A DNA stretch of 64,000 nt, from positions 36,138-100,137 of the forward strand of contig NZ_JOAK01000023.1 in assembly GCF_000720455.1 (NCBI RefSeq). Reading direction: 5' to 3'. The position numbers were made by a program, and so were the translations under genes. Numbering within the stretch: position 1 is the first letter of the stretch; every line of letters begins with the position of its first letter. The DNA comes from Streptomyces virginiae. GTDB lineage: Bacteria; Actinomycetota; Actinomycetes; Streptomycetales; Streptomycetaceae. Under the pieces are notes generated by a model. It had not been told where the DNA came from. It saw only the letters and a program-made list of their open reading frames with translations, and searched no databases. Positions 35,490-44,141 of this stretch are shown piece after piece.

Positions 35490-35521
35490 CGATACTTCGG
35501 ATCGATACCCGGACGGTATCG
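35490..35521. promoter_or_regulatory. LysR operator
   Basis: CGATACC (35503-35509) and GGTATCG (35515-35521) make a perfect 7-base inverted repeat with a 5-base centre. A third half-site, CGATACT, sits at 35490-35496, 13 bases away in phase. The layout (T-N11-A type core plus an extra half-site) is what a LysR tetramer uses in divergent promoters. Confidence 0.7.
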
Positions 35522-35577
35522 CTGCCCACCCTATCGGTCTTGGACCCTCGCCGGGGTGCGACGGCAGCATGGTCCCC

Positions 35578-36309
35578 ATGAGCGAACGAACGATTGCGCT
35601 GGTCACCGGCGCGAACAAGGGAATCGGCTACGAGATCGCCGCGGGGCTGGGCTCCCTCGGCTGGAGCGTCGGCGTCGGCGCCCGCGACGATCAGCGCCGC
35701 AAGGCCGCGGTGGAGAGACTGCGCGACGCCGGCGTCGACGCCTTCGGCGTACCACTGGACGTGACGGACGACGCGAGCACGACCGCCGCCGCACGGCTGA
35801 TCGAGGAACAGGCCGGGCGTCTCGACGTGCTGGTCAACAACGCCGCCATCACCGGCGGCATGCCGCAGGAGCCCACCCGGGTCGATCCCGCCACCATCCG
35901 CACGGTCGTGGAGACCAACGTGATCGGTGTCGTCCGCGTCACCAACGCGATGATGCCGCTGCTGCGCCGCTCCGCCTCACCGCGGATCGTGAACATGTCC
36001 AGCAGCGTCGGCTCCCTCACCCGGCAGTCCGGCACCGCCGCCGAGCAGACGACGGGCCCGGTGGCCGCGGCGTACGCGCCGTCGAAGACGTTCCTGAACG
36101 CCGTCACCCTTCAGTACGCCCGGGAGCTGAGCGGCACGAACATCCTGATCAACGCCGGCTGCCCCGGCTACGTCGCGACCGACCTCAACGGCTTCCGCGG
36201 CGTGCGCACCCCTGAACAGGGCGCGGCGATCGCCATCAAACTCGCGACCCTGCCCGACGACGGCCCGACCGGCCGTTTCTTCGAGGACGCCGGCGAGGTG
36301 CCCTGGTGA
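35578..36309 (+). CDS. short-chain dehydrogenase/reductase
   Basis: A 243-residue SDR. Cofactor loop TGANKGIGYEIAAGLG, the NNAAI motif, the catalytic Ser of NMSSSVGSL and Tyr-x-x-x-Lys in YAPSKTFLNAVTLQYA are present, as is GCPGYVATDLNGF. TGANKGIG is typical of the carbonyl-reductase-like subgroup. ATG 35578 is used; ATG 35569 would add three residues. Controlled in all likelihood by the divergent LysR gene. Confidence 0.9.
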   Translation: MSERTIALVTGANKGIGYEIAAGLGSLGWSVGVGARDDQRRKAAVERLRDAGVDAFGVPLDVTDDASTTAAARLIEEQAGRLDVLVNNAAITGGMPQEPTRVDPATIRTVVETNVIGVVRVTNAMMPLLRRSASPRIVNMSSSVGSLTRQSGTAAEQTTGPVAAAYAPSKTFLNAVTLQYARELSGTNILINAGCPGYVATDLNGFRGVRTPEQGAAIAIKLATLPDDGPTGRFFEDAGEVPW

Positions 36310-36372
36310 TGCGCACGGCGGTCATCACAAGCACTCCACGCCGGAGCGTCGCGCTCGCGCCGAGAATCGAAC

Positions 36373-36738
36373 ATGTGTTGGAATATAGAGGTGACGGCAT
36401 CATTCCGGTTTCCCGATGACCTGGTCGCGCTGCAGGCGGCGTGGCTGCGTACCTATGGCGAGCTGGCGCAGGTGCCCGCCGGGGGCGGGACGACCCTGCT
36501 GCTGCGGCGGCTGATCGCGCTGTCCGGGCGCCTGTGCGCCCATCCGCACTGGGGCGCCCCCGCCGGGTGGCGGGACGGGGGCGTCGAGCTGCGGCGCGTC
36601 GCCCGCGTGGCCTGCGGCGACTCCGTTCGGGCGAAAGATCCGGCGACCCCCTGCCCCTCGGGCCCGACGCGGGCCATGGTCTGTTCCGAGACAGCGGACT
36701 CGACGGACTCGACGAAGGGCATGGAACGTTGCATCTGA
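36373..36738 (+). CDS. hypothetical protein
   Basis: A 121-residue protein whose first half is well formed (FRFPDDLVALQAAWLRTYGELAQVPAGGGTTLLLRRLIALSGRLCAHPHW) and reminiscent of a short Streptomyces family of unknown role; the second half is low in structure. Start ATG 36373 (MCWNIE) or GTG 36391. Its end overlaps the start of the following secreted-protein gene by ten bases. Confidence 0.6.
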   Translation: MCWNIEVTASFRFPDDLVALQAAWLRTYGELAQVPAGGGTTLLLRRLIALSGRLCAHPHWGAPAGWRDGGVELRRVARVACGDSVRAKDPATPCPSGPTRAMVCSETADSTDSTKGMERCI

Positions 36739-37181
36739 GGCGCATCGGAACGATCTTGGCTGCGGCCGCACTGACCGTGCTGGCGGTCCCGGCCACCGCG
36801 GACGCCGCGGCGGTCGCCTGCGGCGGCGGGACGTCGACCGGCCGGGTGGCCGTCAACGGCTGCATCAGCGCCCAGCGGGGATCCGCCGGCAGGTTCCCCA
36901 CGCGCGAGATCACGGCGTACGTCAAGGCGCGCAACACCGGGAGCAAGGGACTCAACGTCGCCTACGAGGCCTACTTCCGCGTCGTCGACGGCGGTCACTG
37001 GGAGAAGCTGGGCAGTGGCCGCACCTACGTGCGCGCCGGGGAGTCCGTCGGCCCTCTCGAAGTGGGGAGCAGCACCCGGGTGTGCGGCCCCGTGAAGGTC
37101 GAGATCCGCGTTCACGCCCGGGCCGACGGCGCCGCCTGGAGCGGCTGGTCCCCCGCCGCGACGAGGCAGTGCCAGACCTGA
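36729..37181 (+). CDS. small secreted protein with TTG start
   Basis: A 150-residue protein. No ATG or GTG opens the frame before the signal peptide (LRRIGTILAAAALTVLAVPATADA), but a TTG at 36729 has AAGGG nine bases upstream and overlaps the previous gene, so it is the best start. The mature domain (REITAYVKARNTGSKGLNVAYEAYFRVVDGGHWEKLGSGRTYVRAGESVGPLEVGSSTRVCGPVKVEIRVHARADG) is beta-rich with three or four cysteines, probably disulfide-bonded. Family not recognised. Confidence 0.65.
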   Translation: MHLRRIGTILAAAALTVLAVPATADAAAVACGGGTSTGRVAVNGCISAQRGSAGRFPTREITAYVKARNTGSKGLNVAYEAYFRVVDGGHWEKLGSGRTYVRAGESVGPLEVGSSTRVCGPVKVEIRVHARADGAAWSGWSPAATRQCQT

Positions 37182-37184
37182 GCG

Positions 37185-37844
37185 TCAGCCGGGGCTGCGG
37201 TCGTCCGCGTGGACGGGTTCGCGCCACATCGGCCACAAGGTCGGTCCGCCGCCCGGGAGCCGGATCTCACCGGTGACGCGGAAGCCCAGCCCTTCGTAGA
37301 AGGGGATGTTGGTGATGTTGCTGGACTCCAGGTAGGCGGGTTGCCCGAGCCGGTCGCACTGGGCCAGCTGCTGGCGCAGCAGCGCCGAGCCGACGCCCAT
37401 CCCCTGGAGCCCCCGGTCCGTCCCCACCGACGGCAGGTACCAGTGCGGCTCGTCCGGATGGGCCTCGTGCATGGCGTTCTGGACCTCTGCGGCCCGTGGC
37501 ATCCCGCGCAGGCCAAAGACGCGGGCGTACTGGGGCAGCGCCGCCAACTCCTGTGCCGCGGAGGCCTTCCAGCACCCGGGTCCCGCCCACAGTGCGGCGG
37601 CCAGCAGCCGCCCGTCGCCCGTCGCGGCGACCCGGACCGCGCCGTCGCGCGGCCGCTGTTGGCGCTGGGACAGCCGGAAGTAGCGGGCTGTCCTGCGTTC
37701 CCGGTCGGCAGCGGGGACCATCCACGCCATGACCGGGTCGTCGGCGAAGGCGCGGGCCAGGAGCGCGGCGATCGCTCCCGACTCGGAGGGCCGGGCGGGC
37801 CGGATGCCGTACCCGGCCAACGGCACTGCGGGACGTCTGCTCAT
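37185..37844 (-). CDS. GNAT-family N-acetyltransferase
   Basis: A 219-residue acetyltransferase. YGIRPARPSESGAIAALLARAFADDPVMAWMVP opens the domain and LPSVGTDRGLQGMGVGSALLRQQLAQCDRLGQPAYLESSNITNIPFYEGLGFRVTGE contains the acetyl-CoA-binding Q/RxxGxG/A motif and the C-terminal NxxFYExxGF. ATG 37844 is used. Substrate unknown. Confidence 0.88.
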   Translation of the reverse strand: MSRRPAVPLAGYGIRPARPSESGAIAALLARAFADDPVMAWMVPAADRERRTARYFRLSQRQQRPRDGAVRVAATGDGRLLAAALWAGPGCWKASAAQELAALPQYARVFGLRGMPRAAEVQNAMHEAHPDEPHWYLPSVGTDRGLQGMGVGSALLRQQLAQCDRLGQPAYLESSNITNIPFYEGLGFRVTGEIRLPGGGPTLWPMWREPVHADDRSPG

Positions 37845-37927
37845 GGGAGCACGGTAGGCAGCCGGACCCGGCCCTCCCCGCCGTACGGCGGCGGACACGC
37901 CGTACACGCCGTACGGGCCACCCGCTC

Positions 37928-37970
37928 ACCGGTCGGCCGCGACGAACCGGTCGGCCGCGGCGAACCGGTC
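37928..37970. repeat. 18-base direct repeat, 2.4 copies
   Basis: ACCGGTCGGCCGCG(A/G)CGA occurs twice in tandem, then a partial third copy runs into the stop region of the propeller gene. Together with two nearby CACGCCGTA copies it marks a slippage-prone intergenic patch. Confidence 0.75.
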
Positions 37971-39465
37971 ACCTGGGTGTCCCGCTCGGAACGCGAACCG
38001 CCGGACAGCGCAGGACCTGGCCGGCAGCGGTGCCGACCACGACCGTGCCGTCGGGTGCCGCGTGCAGGCAGAGCGGCCCGTGCGGGGGCAGCCGGCGCGT
38101 GGCCAGGAGGGTGCCGTCGGCCGTGTCGACGGAGAGGAGGGTGCCGTCGGCGCACAGGGCGTGCAGCACCCCGGCGTGCGTGTCGAGGCCGATGACCTCG
38201 GATTCCAGCGGCCTGCTCCACTGCACCACGCCGGACGGGAAGGCCCTGCGGACCAGCTCCGTCCGTCCGTGGAACAGGGCGGCGCCGGTGCCGTCGTCCG
38301 CGTGGACGGCGCGGCCCAGCGGGGCGTCGACGCTGAAGAGCACCGCCTCCGTGACGCCGTCGGGGGCGAGCGCGACCACGTCGCGGCGCCGGCGCCAGTA
38401 CAGCAGCTCGGGGCAGCGCCGGACGTCGAGCGGGACCAGGTCGTAGCGGTCCGGGACGTGGAGCGAGCCCAGCGGGCTTCCGTCGGCGGCGAAGATCCGG
38501 GTGTCGGGCGGGGCGGGCGGCTCCGCCCCGAAGCAGCGGTCGAAGGTGTCCCGGATCGCCCACGCCCCGTCGGTACGGGCGCACATCGCGGCCGCGTGCG
38601 GCACCGAGCGGCGGTCGAGGACCCTGCCGTCGGCGGTGTCGACGAGCAGGAAATCGGTCCGGGTGCGGCGGTCGGGACCGGGGATGGCCACGCGAACGGT
38701 CCGCTCGTCGGCGGCCACCTCGATCCGGGTGCCGCCGTACAGCGACGCGGCGGGCACGCTCCACAGGACCGAACCGTCGGCGGCCCGGCACTCCACCACC
38801 ACGTCCCGGCCGGTGGCGAGCACCCGGCCGTCACCGAGCCCCGCCACGGCCCGGACCGCGCAGTGCTGGTCATAGCGGCGTCCCGCCCGCTCGGCGAGCG
38901 TGCGCAGCGTCTGCAGCGCGGGCGGGGTGTCCTCGTACGTCCTCGGTTCCCCGGGGTCCTGCGCCGTCCGGTCGAGGGTGGTCAGATCGAGGGCGTCGGG
39001 GCCGAGGCCGCGCCAGTCCTCGCGTACGACCGTCGCCCGGGCCACCCGGCTGTCGCTGCCGTCGTCCATGGCGAAGAAGGTGAGTTGGAGCGTGCGGTCG
39101 TCCAGCCAGCGGATGGGGTCGATGCCCCACGCGGGGTCGGTGAAGTCGACGCGGTGTCCGGTGTCGGCCTCGAGGAGGGTGAGTCCGCCCGCCCGGAAGT
39201 AGTCGTCGCCGTTGTCGAGGCCCACGGCGAGCAGCGGAAGCGTCGGGTGGAAGGCGATCGATTCGGCTTCCGTCGTGAAGGTCAGCAGGTGGGCGCAGGA
39301 CAGGTCGTCCGTGCGGTAGACGGCGATCCGGCTGTAGCGGTGCATGACCGAACTGACCGCGAGCCACTGTCCGTCGCTGCTGAAGACCGTCTGGCAGGCG
39401 AGTCCGAGCAGTTCGGGGAACGGCTGGTCGTTGAGGGTGGTGTGCGGTTCGAGCTGGTCAGCCAT
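37969..39465 (-). CDS. WD40/PQQ-like beta-propeller protein
   Basis: A 498-residue cytosolic protein built from repeated four-stranded blades, for example CQTVFSSDGQWLAVSSVMHRYSRIAVYRTDDL, ESIAFHPTLPLLAVGLDNGDDY, DGRVLATGRDVVVECRAADGSVLWSV and DGTLLSVDTADGTLLATRRLPPHGPLCLHAAPDGTVVVGTAAGQVL. No enzyme domain or signal peptide. Likely a scaffold or binding protein; partner unknown. It is divergent from the amidase gene. Confidence 0.75.
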   Translation of the reverse strand: MADQLEPHTTLNDQPFPELLGLACQTVFSSDGQWLAVSSVMHRYSRIAVYRTDDLSCAHLLTFTTEAESIAFHPTLPLLAVGLDNGDDYFRAGGLTLLEADTGHRVDFTDPAWGIDPIRWLDDRTLQLTFFAMDDGSDSRVARATVVREDWRGLGPDALDLTTLDRTAQDPGEPRTYEDTPPALQTLRTLAERAGRRYDQHCAVRAVAGLGDGRVLATGRDVVVECRAADGSVLWSVPAASLYGGTRIEVAADERTVRVAIPGPDRRTRTDFLLVDTADGRVLDRRSVPHAAAMCARTDGAWAIRDTFDRCFGAEPPAPPDTRIFAADGSPLGSLHVPDRYDLVPLDVRRCPELLYWRRRRDVVALAPDGVTEAVLFSVDAPLGRAVHADDGTGAALFHGRTELVRRAFPSGVVQWSRPLESEVIGLDTHAGVLHALCADGTLLSVDTADGTLLATRRLPPHGPLCLHAAPDGTVVVGTAAGQVLRCPAVRVPSGTPR

Positions 39466-39780
39466 GGTGCTCTTTCAAGTGGGCGGACGACACCCGGGCG
39501 GGGGTGTCGAGGATCTCCGGTGTCGCGGCGGCAGGAGGGTCCGGGGGACGACCGGGCGCGGGCGTCCGGCCGCTCGGCCGGGCGTCCGTGCCACTGCTCC
39601 CCCGTCGTCGTCCACGCCCCATCCAACCGCCCCGCGGTGAGCGCCGTCGCGCCGGGGGGCGTTCGCACGCTTCGGCGCCACGGCCGGTCGGGGAGAGTCC
39701 GGTTGCCGCCCGGTGTGTCGGCGCGACCGGTGCGGCCGGGCTCCCTTGAATGGGCACCCTCCTACGGAAACGGGCACCGT
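39466..39780. other. 315-base divergent intergenic region
   Basis: It separates the propeller gene and the Tat-amidase gene and should hold both promoters. I see no strong palindrome, repeat or coding frame in it. Confidence 0.5.
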
Positions 39781-40575
39781 ATGACCCTCCGCGCACCGCA
39801 CCACCAGCCGGCACCCGCCTCGGGCCGGTTCACCCGCCGGTCAGTCCTCACGGGCGCGTTCGCGCTGGCCACCGCGGCGGCGCTGCCCGTCGCCGCGGCC
39901 GGGCGGGCGTACTCGGCCGCCGGCCCGGACATCATCGCCTGCGCCACCTGGGGTGCGCGGGCCGCGTCCGAACCCGTCGTGGTCCTCGCCAACCGCCCGG
40001 AGCGGATCGTCGTCCACCACACGGCGACGGCCAACGTGACGGACTACACCAAGCAACGCGCCTTCGCGCTGGCCCGGGCGATCCAGACGTACCACATGGA
40101 CGCGCAGGGCTGGATCGACACCGGTCAGCACTTCACCGTCAGCCGTGGGGCGTTCGTGATGGAGGGGCGCCACAGCAGCCTCGCGGAGCTGCGCACCGGC
40201 ACGCGCCAGGTGCGCGCGGCGCACTGCGTGGGGCAGAACACGGTGTCGATCGGCATCGAGAACGAGGGCACCTACACCTCGGAGGCCCCGCCCGCCGCCC
40301 AGTACGCGGCGCTGGCCGACCTGTGCGCCCACATCTGCGACCAGTACGGCCTGGCCGCGTCGGAGATCTACGGGCACCGCGACTTCAACGCCACGTCCTG
40401 CCCGGGCGATCGCCTGTACGCCCTGCTGCCGAACCTCCGCAGGGACGTCGCCACCATCCTCGGCACGCCCCTGTCGGACCCGGAGGAGGATCCGGTGTGG
40501 GACCTGGTGCGCCAGGCCACCGGACGGCCGGCCGCGACGGTCGGGGAGTACCTGCCGGCGGGCCTCCTGCCCTGA
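39781..40575 (+). CDS. Tat-exported peptidoglycan amidase (PGRP/amidase_2)
   Basis: A 264-residue N-acetylmuramoyl-L-alanine amidase. A twin-arginine signal (RRSVLTGAFALATAAALPVAAAG, RR at residues 19-20) leads to the amidase_2/PGRP domain with zinc ligands in RIVVHHTATANV, HCVGQNTVSIGIENEGTY and YGHRDFNATSCPGDRLYALLP. It would cut the amide between muramic acid and the stem peptide outside the cell. ATG 39781 chosen by the signal layout. Confidence 0.9.
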   Translation: MTLRAPHHQPAPASGRFTRRSVLTGAFALATAAALPVAAAGRAYSAAGPDIIACATWGARAASEPVVVLANRPERIVVHHTATANVTDYTKQRAFALARAIQTYHMDAQGWIDTGQHFTVSRGAFVMEGRHSSLAELRTGTRQVRAAHCVGQNTVSIGIENEGTYTSEAPPAAQYAALADLCAHICDQYGLAASEIYGHRDFNATSCPGDRLYALLPNLRRDVATILGTPLSDPEEDPVWDLVRQATGRPAATVGEYLPAGLLP

Positions 40576-40608
40576 CGGCGTACCGGGCACCCGGTCTCCG
40601 GCGAGACG

Positions 40609-41247
40609 TCAGATGTAGCCCTCGCGCAGGGCGTACGCCACGGCGTGGGCTCGATTGCGCAGGTGCAGGCGGGTGGTGAACCCGTGCATCACGTTCTTCA
40701 CCGTGCGCTCGGAGTAGGCCAGTTTGGCCGCGACCTCCTCGGTGCTCAGCCCGTCGGCGACCAGCCGGAGCACGTCGACCTCTCGCCGTACGAGGCCGGA
40801 GGCCGGCACGCCCGGCAGCCGATCGGCGCTGCGCTGCATGCTGCCCACCTGGGTGATCAGCCGGGCGATCAGGTCGGAGGGCAGGTCGCCGTCGCCCCGG
40901 GCGGCCGCGCGGACCGCCTGGAGGAGCCGGTCCTCGGTGGCCTCCCGGCGCCAGACGATGGCGCGGACCCCGCATTCGACGACCTGGAGCAGGTCGGCCT
41001 CCCGCAGGGCGTTCGCGACGAGGACCACCCGGGTCCCCTCGGTCCGGGTGAGCCGCCGCAGACGGGACGGGGTCGCCTCGTCCAGCGCGTCGACGAGCAG
41101 GACCGCGACCGTCCCCGGCCGCCCGGCCATCTCCTCGACGAGCTCGATCTCGGGCTGCCGGCGCAACTGGCCGGTCGCGCCGGCGAAGGAGAGCGGGTCC
41201 GATGCGTGGACCTCGACCGGGATCCTGGCACGGGCACTCAGAGCCAT
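40609..41247 (-). CDS. LuxR-type regulator with pseudo-receiver
   Basis: A 212-residue protein. The C-terminal helix-turn-helix is clear (GLVRREVDVLRLVADGLSTEEVAAKLAYSERTVKNVMHGFTTRLHLRNRAHAVAYALREGYI); the N-terminal half has a receiver-like fold (VAVLLVDALDEATPSRLRRL) without a convincing phosphorylation pocket. Typical of orphan NarL/LuxR regulators near secondary-metabolism or development genes. Divergent from another LuxR-type gene. Confidence 0.87.
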   Translation of the reverse strand: MALSARARIPVEVHASDPLSFAGATGQLRRQPEIELVEEMAGRPGTVAVLLVDALDEATPSRLRRLTRTEGTRVVLVANALREADLLQVVECGVRAIVWRREATEDRLLQAVRAAARGDGDLPSDLIARLITQVGSMQRSADRLPGVPASGLVRREVDVLRLVADGLSTEEVAAKLAYSERTVKNVMHGFTTRLHLRNRAHAVAYALREGYI

Positions 41248-41367
41248 GACCGAACATCCTTACGTGACGGGAACGCGTGCAACACGCCGAACAAGCTTCG
41301 AGAATCGTCCTGTTGCGGTCGGTCCGCCGACAATCGTGGCTCACCACGAGATCGCCAGGAGCGTGTG

Positions 41368-42598
41368 ATGGCGTCCCTTTTCGAACGTGCGGAAGCACTC
41401 GGCCTGTTGTCCGCGGAGGCGCGGCGCGCCCGGGCGGGCTCCGGGCGGTTGCTGCGGGCGCTGCGCCGGCTGCGCGAGCTCACCACTGCCGCCGAGGATC
41501 CGCTGCCCGCTCCGTACCTGTTCGGCGCCGCCGCCTGCGTGGCGCAGTGGGCCGACGCGCTGGACTGGGCCGACCAGCTCGCCGGGGCGGGCCTCACCGG
41601 GCACCGGGTCTCGCCGCTGCATCCCGTCCACTACCTGCTGCTGGGGGTCCGGATCGACACGGCCGCGGCCTGCGGGGACTTCGCGCGCGTGCTGACGTAC
41701 GCGGAGGAGAACGGGCTTCCCGTGGACGGTGCGGGCCCGGCCGTCGCCTCCAACCTGCGGGCCCAGGCCGTTCTCGCACTGGTCGGGACGGGCCGACTGG
41801 GAGGCGAATCGTTTCCTCTACGCGCGTGGCGTTCTGCGCGCCGCCTCCGGCGACCGGCACGGCGCTCTGGCGGACTTCCTGGAGTGCGGCCGCCGCGCGC
41901 TCGACGGCGAGAGCGCCGGACCGGCGGTCACACCCTGGCGGTCGGCCGCCGCCGAGGTCCAGTCGGCGCTGGACCGGCCCCGGGAAGCCCTCGCACTCGC
42001 CGACGAGGAGTACCGGCTCGCGACGGTCGGGGGAACCCCGCGGGTGGTCGGCCGCGCCCGGCGGGTGCTGGGTGAGGTCACCGGCGGGCGTCGCGGCCTG
42101 GAGCTCACCGAGCAGGCCGTCGAAGTGCTGCGCGGACCCTCGCCCGGCCCGGGGGCCGGCACGGAACCGCCGCTGGGCCTGGAACTGGGATCCGCCCTGG
42201 TCACCCACGGCCGCCTGCTGACCGCCGCGGGCCATCCGCGCCGGGCGCGTTCCCTGCTCCGCGAGGCGTCCGTGATCGCGGAACGCCTGGGCGCCACGGC
42301 CCTCCTGACCCTGACCCAGGACATGCTGCGCGCCGGCGGCGCCCGCGGCGGCTCCGGCCCGCTCACCGGTGAGGCCTCGCTGACGGGAAGCGAACGCCGC
42401 GTCGCCGCGCTGGCCGCGGACGGCCGGACGAACGCCGAGATCTCGGACCTCCTCCACCTGGCCAGACGCACCGTGGAGACCCATCTGAGCAGCACGTACC
42501 GCAAGCTCGGCATTCAGCGGCGCGCGGACCTGTCCGCCGCGATGGGCACCGGTGGCGCGGGCCGCCGCCCGGTCACCGAGGCGGGGGCCGCGTCCTGA
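41368..42598 (+). pseudogene. large LuxR-type regulator gene with a frameshift
   Basis: From ATG 41368 (AGGAG seven bases upstream) the frame gives RAEALGLLSAEARRARAGSGRLLRALRRLRELTTAAEDPLPAPYLFGAAACVAQWADALDWADQLA, a helical-repeat domain. At about 41790-41800 it breaks, and the next frame continues with DWEANRFLYARGVLRAASGDRHGALADFLECGRRALDGE and a C-terminal LuxR helix-turn-helix (LTGSERRVAALAADGRTNAEISDLLHLARRTVETHLSSTYRKLGIQRRADL). A single extra base explains it. As written the DNA-binding domain would not be joined to the sensor part. Confidence 0.85.
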
Positions 42599-42726
42599 CC
42601 GCATGTCCGCCAAACGAAGACCTGCATGCTTTCGTCTCAGGGGCTGTACGCGCCCGCCCGCCCGGATAGCGTCGGGGCGGGCGGCCACTGCCGAGGTCCG
42701 CCCGCGCATCCGAAGGCAGGACCGAG

Positions 42727-43101
42727 ATGAACCCCCTGGCCGCCCGTGGTCCGCACCGTGTCACGCTCGCCACCCGCGCCGACTGCAGCGTCATCACCCT
42801 TACCGGCGACATGGACCTCGACCATGTCGGCCCCCTGCGCGCCGCCCTCCAGGAGGCGTGTACCGCTCCCACCGCTCCGGAGCGGGTGGTCGTCGACCTC
42901 TCGCGGCTCGACTTCTGCGACTCCGCCGGACTCAACGCCCTGCTCCACGCGCGGTCCCTGTGCGAGCAGAACCGGCGGACCCTGACCCTCACCGATCCCG
43001 GCCCGCAGTTCTACCGCCTGCTGCGCATCACGGGCGCCGACGCCCTGTTCGACCTCTCCTACCCCGGAACCGCTGACGGTTGGCCCGACGCGGCGCGCTG
43101 A
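42727..43101 (+). CDS. STAS-domain anti-sigma factor antagonist
   Basis: A 124-residue STAS protein: VTLATRADCSVITLTGDMDLDHVGPLRAALQEAC and VVVDLSRLDFCDSAGLNALLHARSLCEQ, with the phosphorylatable Ser at residue 66. It would bind and free a sigma factor from an RsbW-type kinase. No kinase partner is adjacent, as is common for Streptomyces orphan antagonists. Confidence 0.9.
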   Translation: MNPLAARGPHRVTLATRADCSVITLTGDMDLDHVGPLRAALQEACTAPTAPERVVVDLSRLDFCDSAGLNALLHARSLCEQNRRTLTLTDPGPQFYRLLRITGADALFDLSYPGTADGWPDAAR

Positions 43102-43115
43102 CGGCGACCGCCCGC

Positions 43116-44069
43116 TCAGCCGGATCTCAGCGTGACGGAGGGCGACACGCCGTACTCCTGCCGGTAGGCGGCGGCGAAGCGGCCCTGGTGGGCGAAGCCC
43201 CATCGTCCGGCGACGCCGGCGACGGTCGTGGCGCCCGCCGGGTCGGCGGCCCGCAGCTCGGCATGGGCCCGGGTCAGCCGGACCCGGCGGAGATGGGCGA
43301 GCGGCGTCGTGCCGGCGTGGCGGGTGAAGGCGTACTGCACCGCGCGCGCAGTGACCGGGATCGAGGCGGCGATGTCGGCGAGGGTGATGTCGCGGTGTGC
43401 GTTGGCCTCGATGAACTCGACGGCGCGGCGCAGGGTGTCGCTGTGCGCGTCGCGTCCGTCCCGCGGGGTGGCCGCGTCACCGCGGGCGGTGTTCGGCAGG
43501 GTCGCCAGTACCGTGGCGGCCAGGTGCTGGGCGGCGGTCGAGACGAACAGCCCGTCGGGGTCGGCGGACACGGCGCTGTCGTCGAGTACGTGGTCGCGGA
43601 GGTAGGCGACGGCCGCGCCGAGCCGCCGGTTCTCGGCGGGGCCGACGGCCCGGGCTCCGGTGATGCGGACGTCCTTCCCACCGGGAACGGACGCGACCCG
43701 GCCCAGCAGGCGGGGGTCGAACATCGTGATGGTGTAGCGGGCTTGGCGCACCTGCCCCTCGTACGGCCGGTCGTGAGGGGCCAGGAGGAAGGTCTCGCCG
43801 GGGCCGAAGACCTCCTCGCGGCCGCCGGTGGTGTCGACGATGGTTCCGCTGTGCATCGTCACGAGGCACACCTTGCCGAGGCACCCGGCGTCGTAGCCCA
43901 TCGTGTAGCCGAAGGAGAGGCGGTCCACGCTCAGCCCGCCGACCTCGGTGCGGGAGATCCGGGCGCGGGTGTCCGCGGGGCGCCCGCCGATCTGCATGGG
44001 GGTGTAGGCGGCGGACAGGAACGCCTCCGTGGCCTCCAGGTTCCCGCTTTCGAAGAAGAGGTTGGTCAT
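43116..44069 (-). CDS. AraC-family regulator
   Basis: A 317-residue regulator: an AraC-binding-like N domain (LSVDRLSFGYTMGYDAGCLGKVCLVTMHSGTIVDTTGGREEVFGPGETFLLAPHDRPYEG) and a C-terminal double helix-turn-helix (FIEANAHRDITLADIAASIPVTARAVQYAFTRHAGTTPLAHLRRVRLTRAHAEL...WGFAHQGRFAAAYRQEYGVSPSVTLR). It lies 72 bases from the P450 gene on the same strand, so it may be co-transcribed with or regulate that gene. Confidence 0.9.
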   Translation of the reverse strand: MTNLFFESGNLEATEAFLSAAYTPMQIGGRPADTRARISRTEVGGLSVDRLSFGYTMGYDAGCLGKVCLVTMHSGTIVDTTGGREEVFGPGETFLLAPHDRPYEGQVRQARYTITMFDPRLLGRVASVPGGKDVRITGARAVGPAENRRLGAAVAYLRDHVLDDSAVSADPDGLFVSTAAQHLAATVLATLPNTARGDAATPRDGRDAHSDTLRRAVEFIEANAHRDITLADIAASIPVTARAVQYAFTRHAGTTPLAHLRRVRLTRAHAELRAADPAGATTVAGVAGRWGFAHQGRFAAAYRQEYGVSPSVTLRSG

Positions 44070-44141
44070 CGGGCTCTCCCTCGCCGACGCTATGCACGAC
44101 CTGCTGGCGGCAGGAGCCTCCAGTATGCCGTGACCGCCGGG

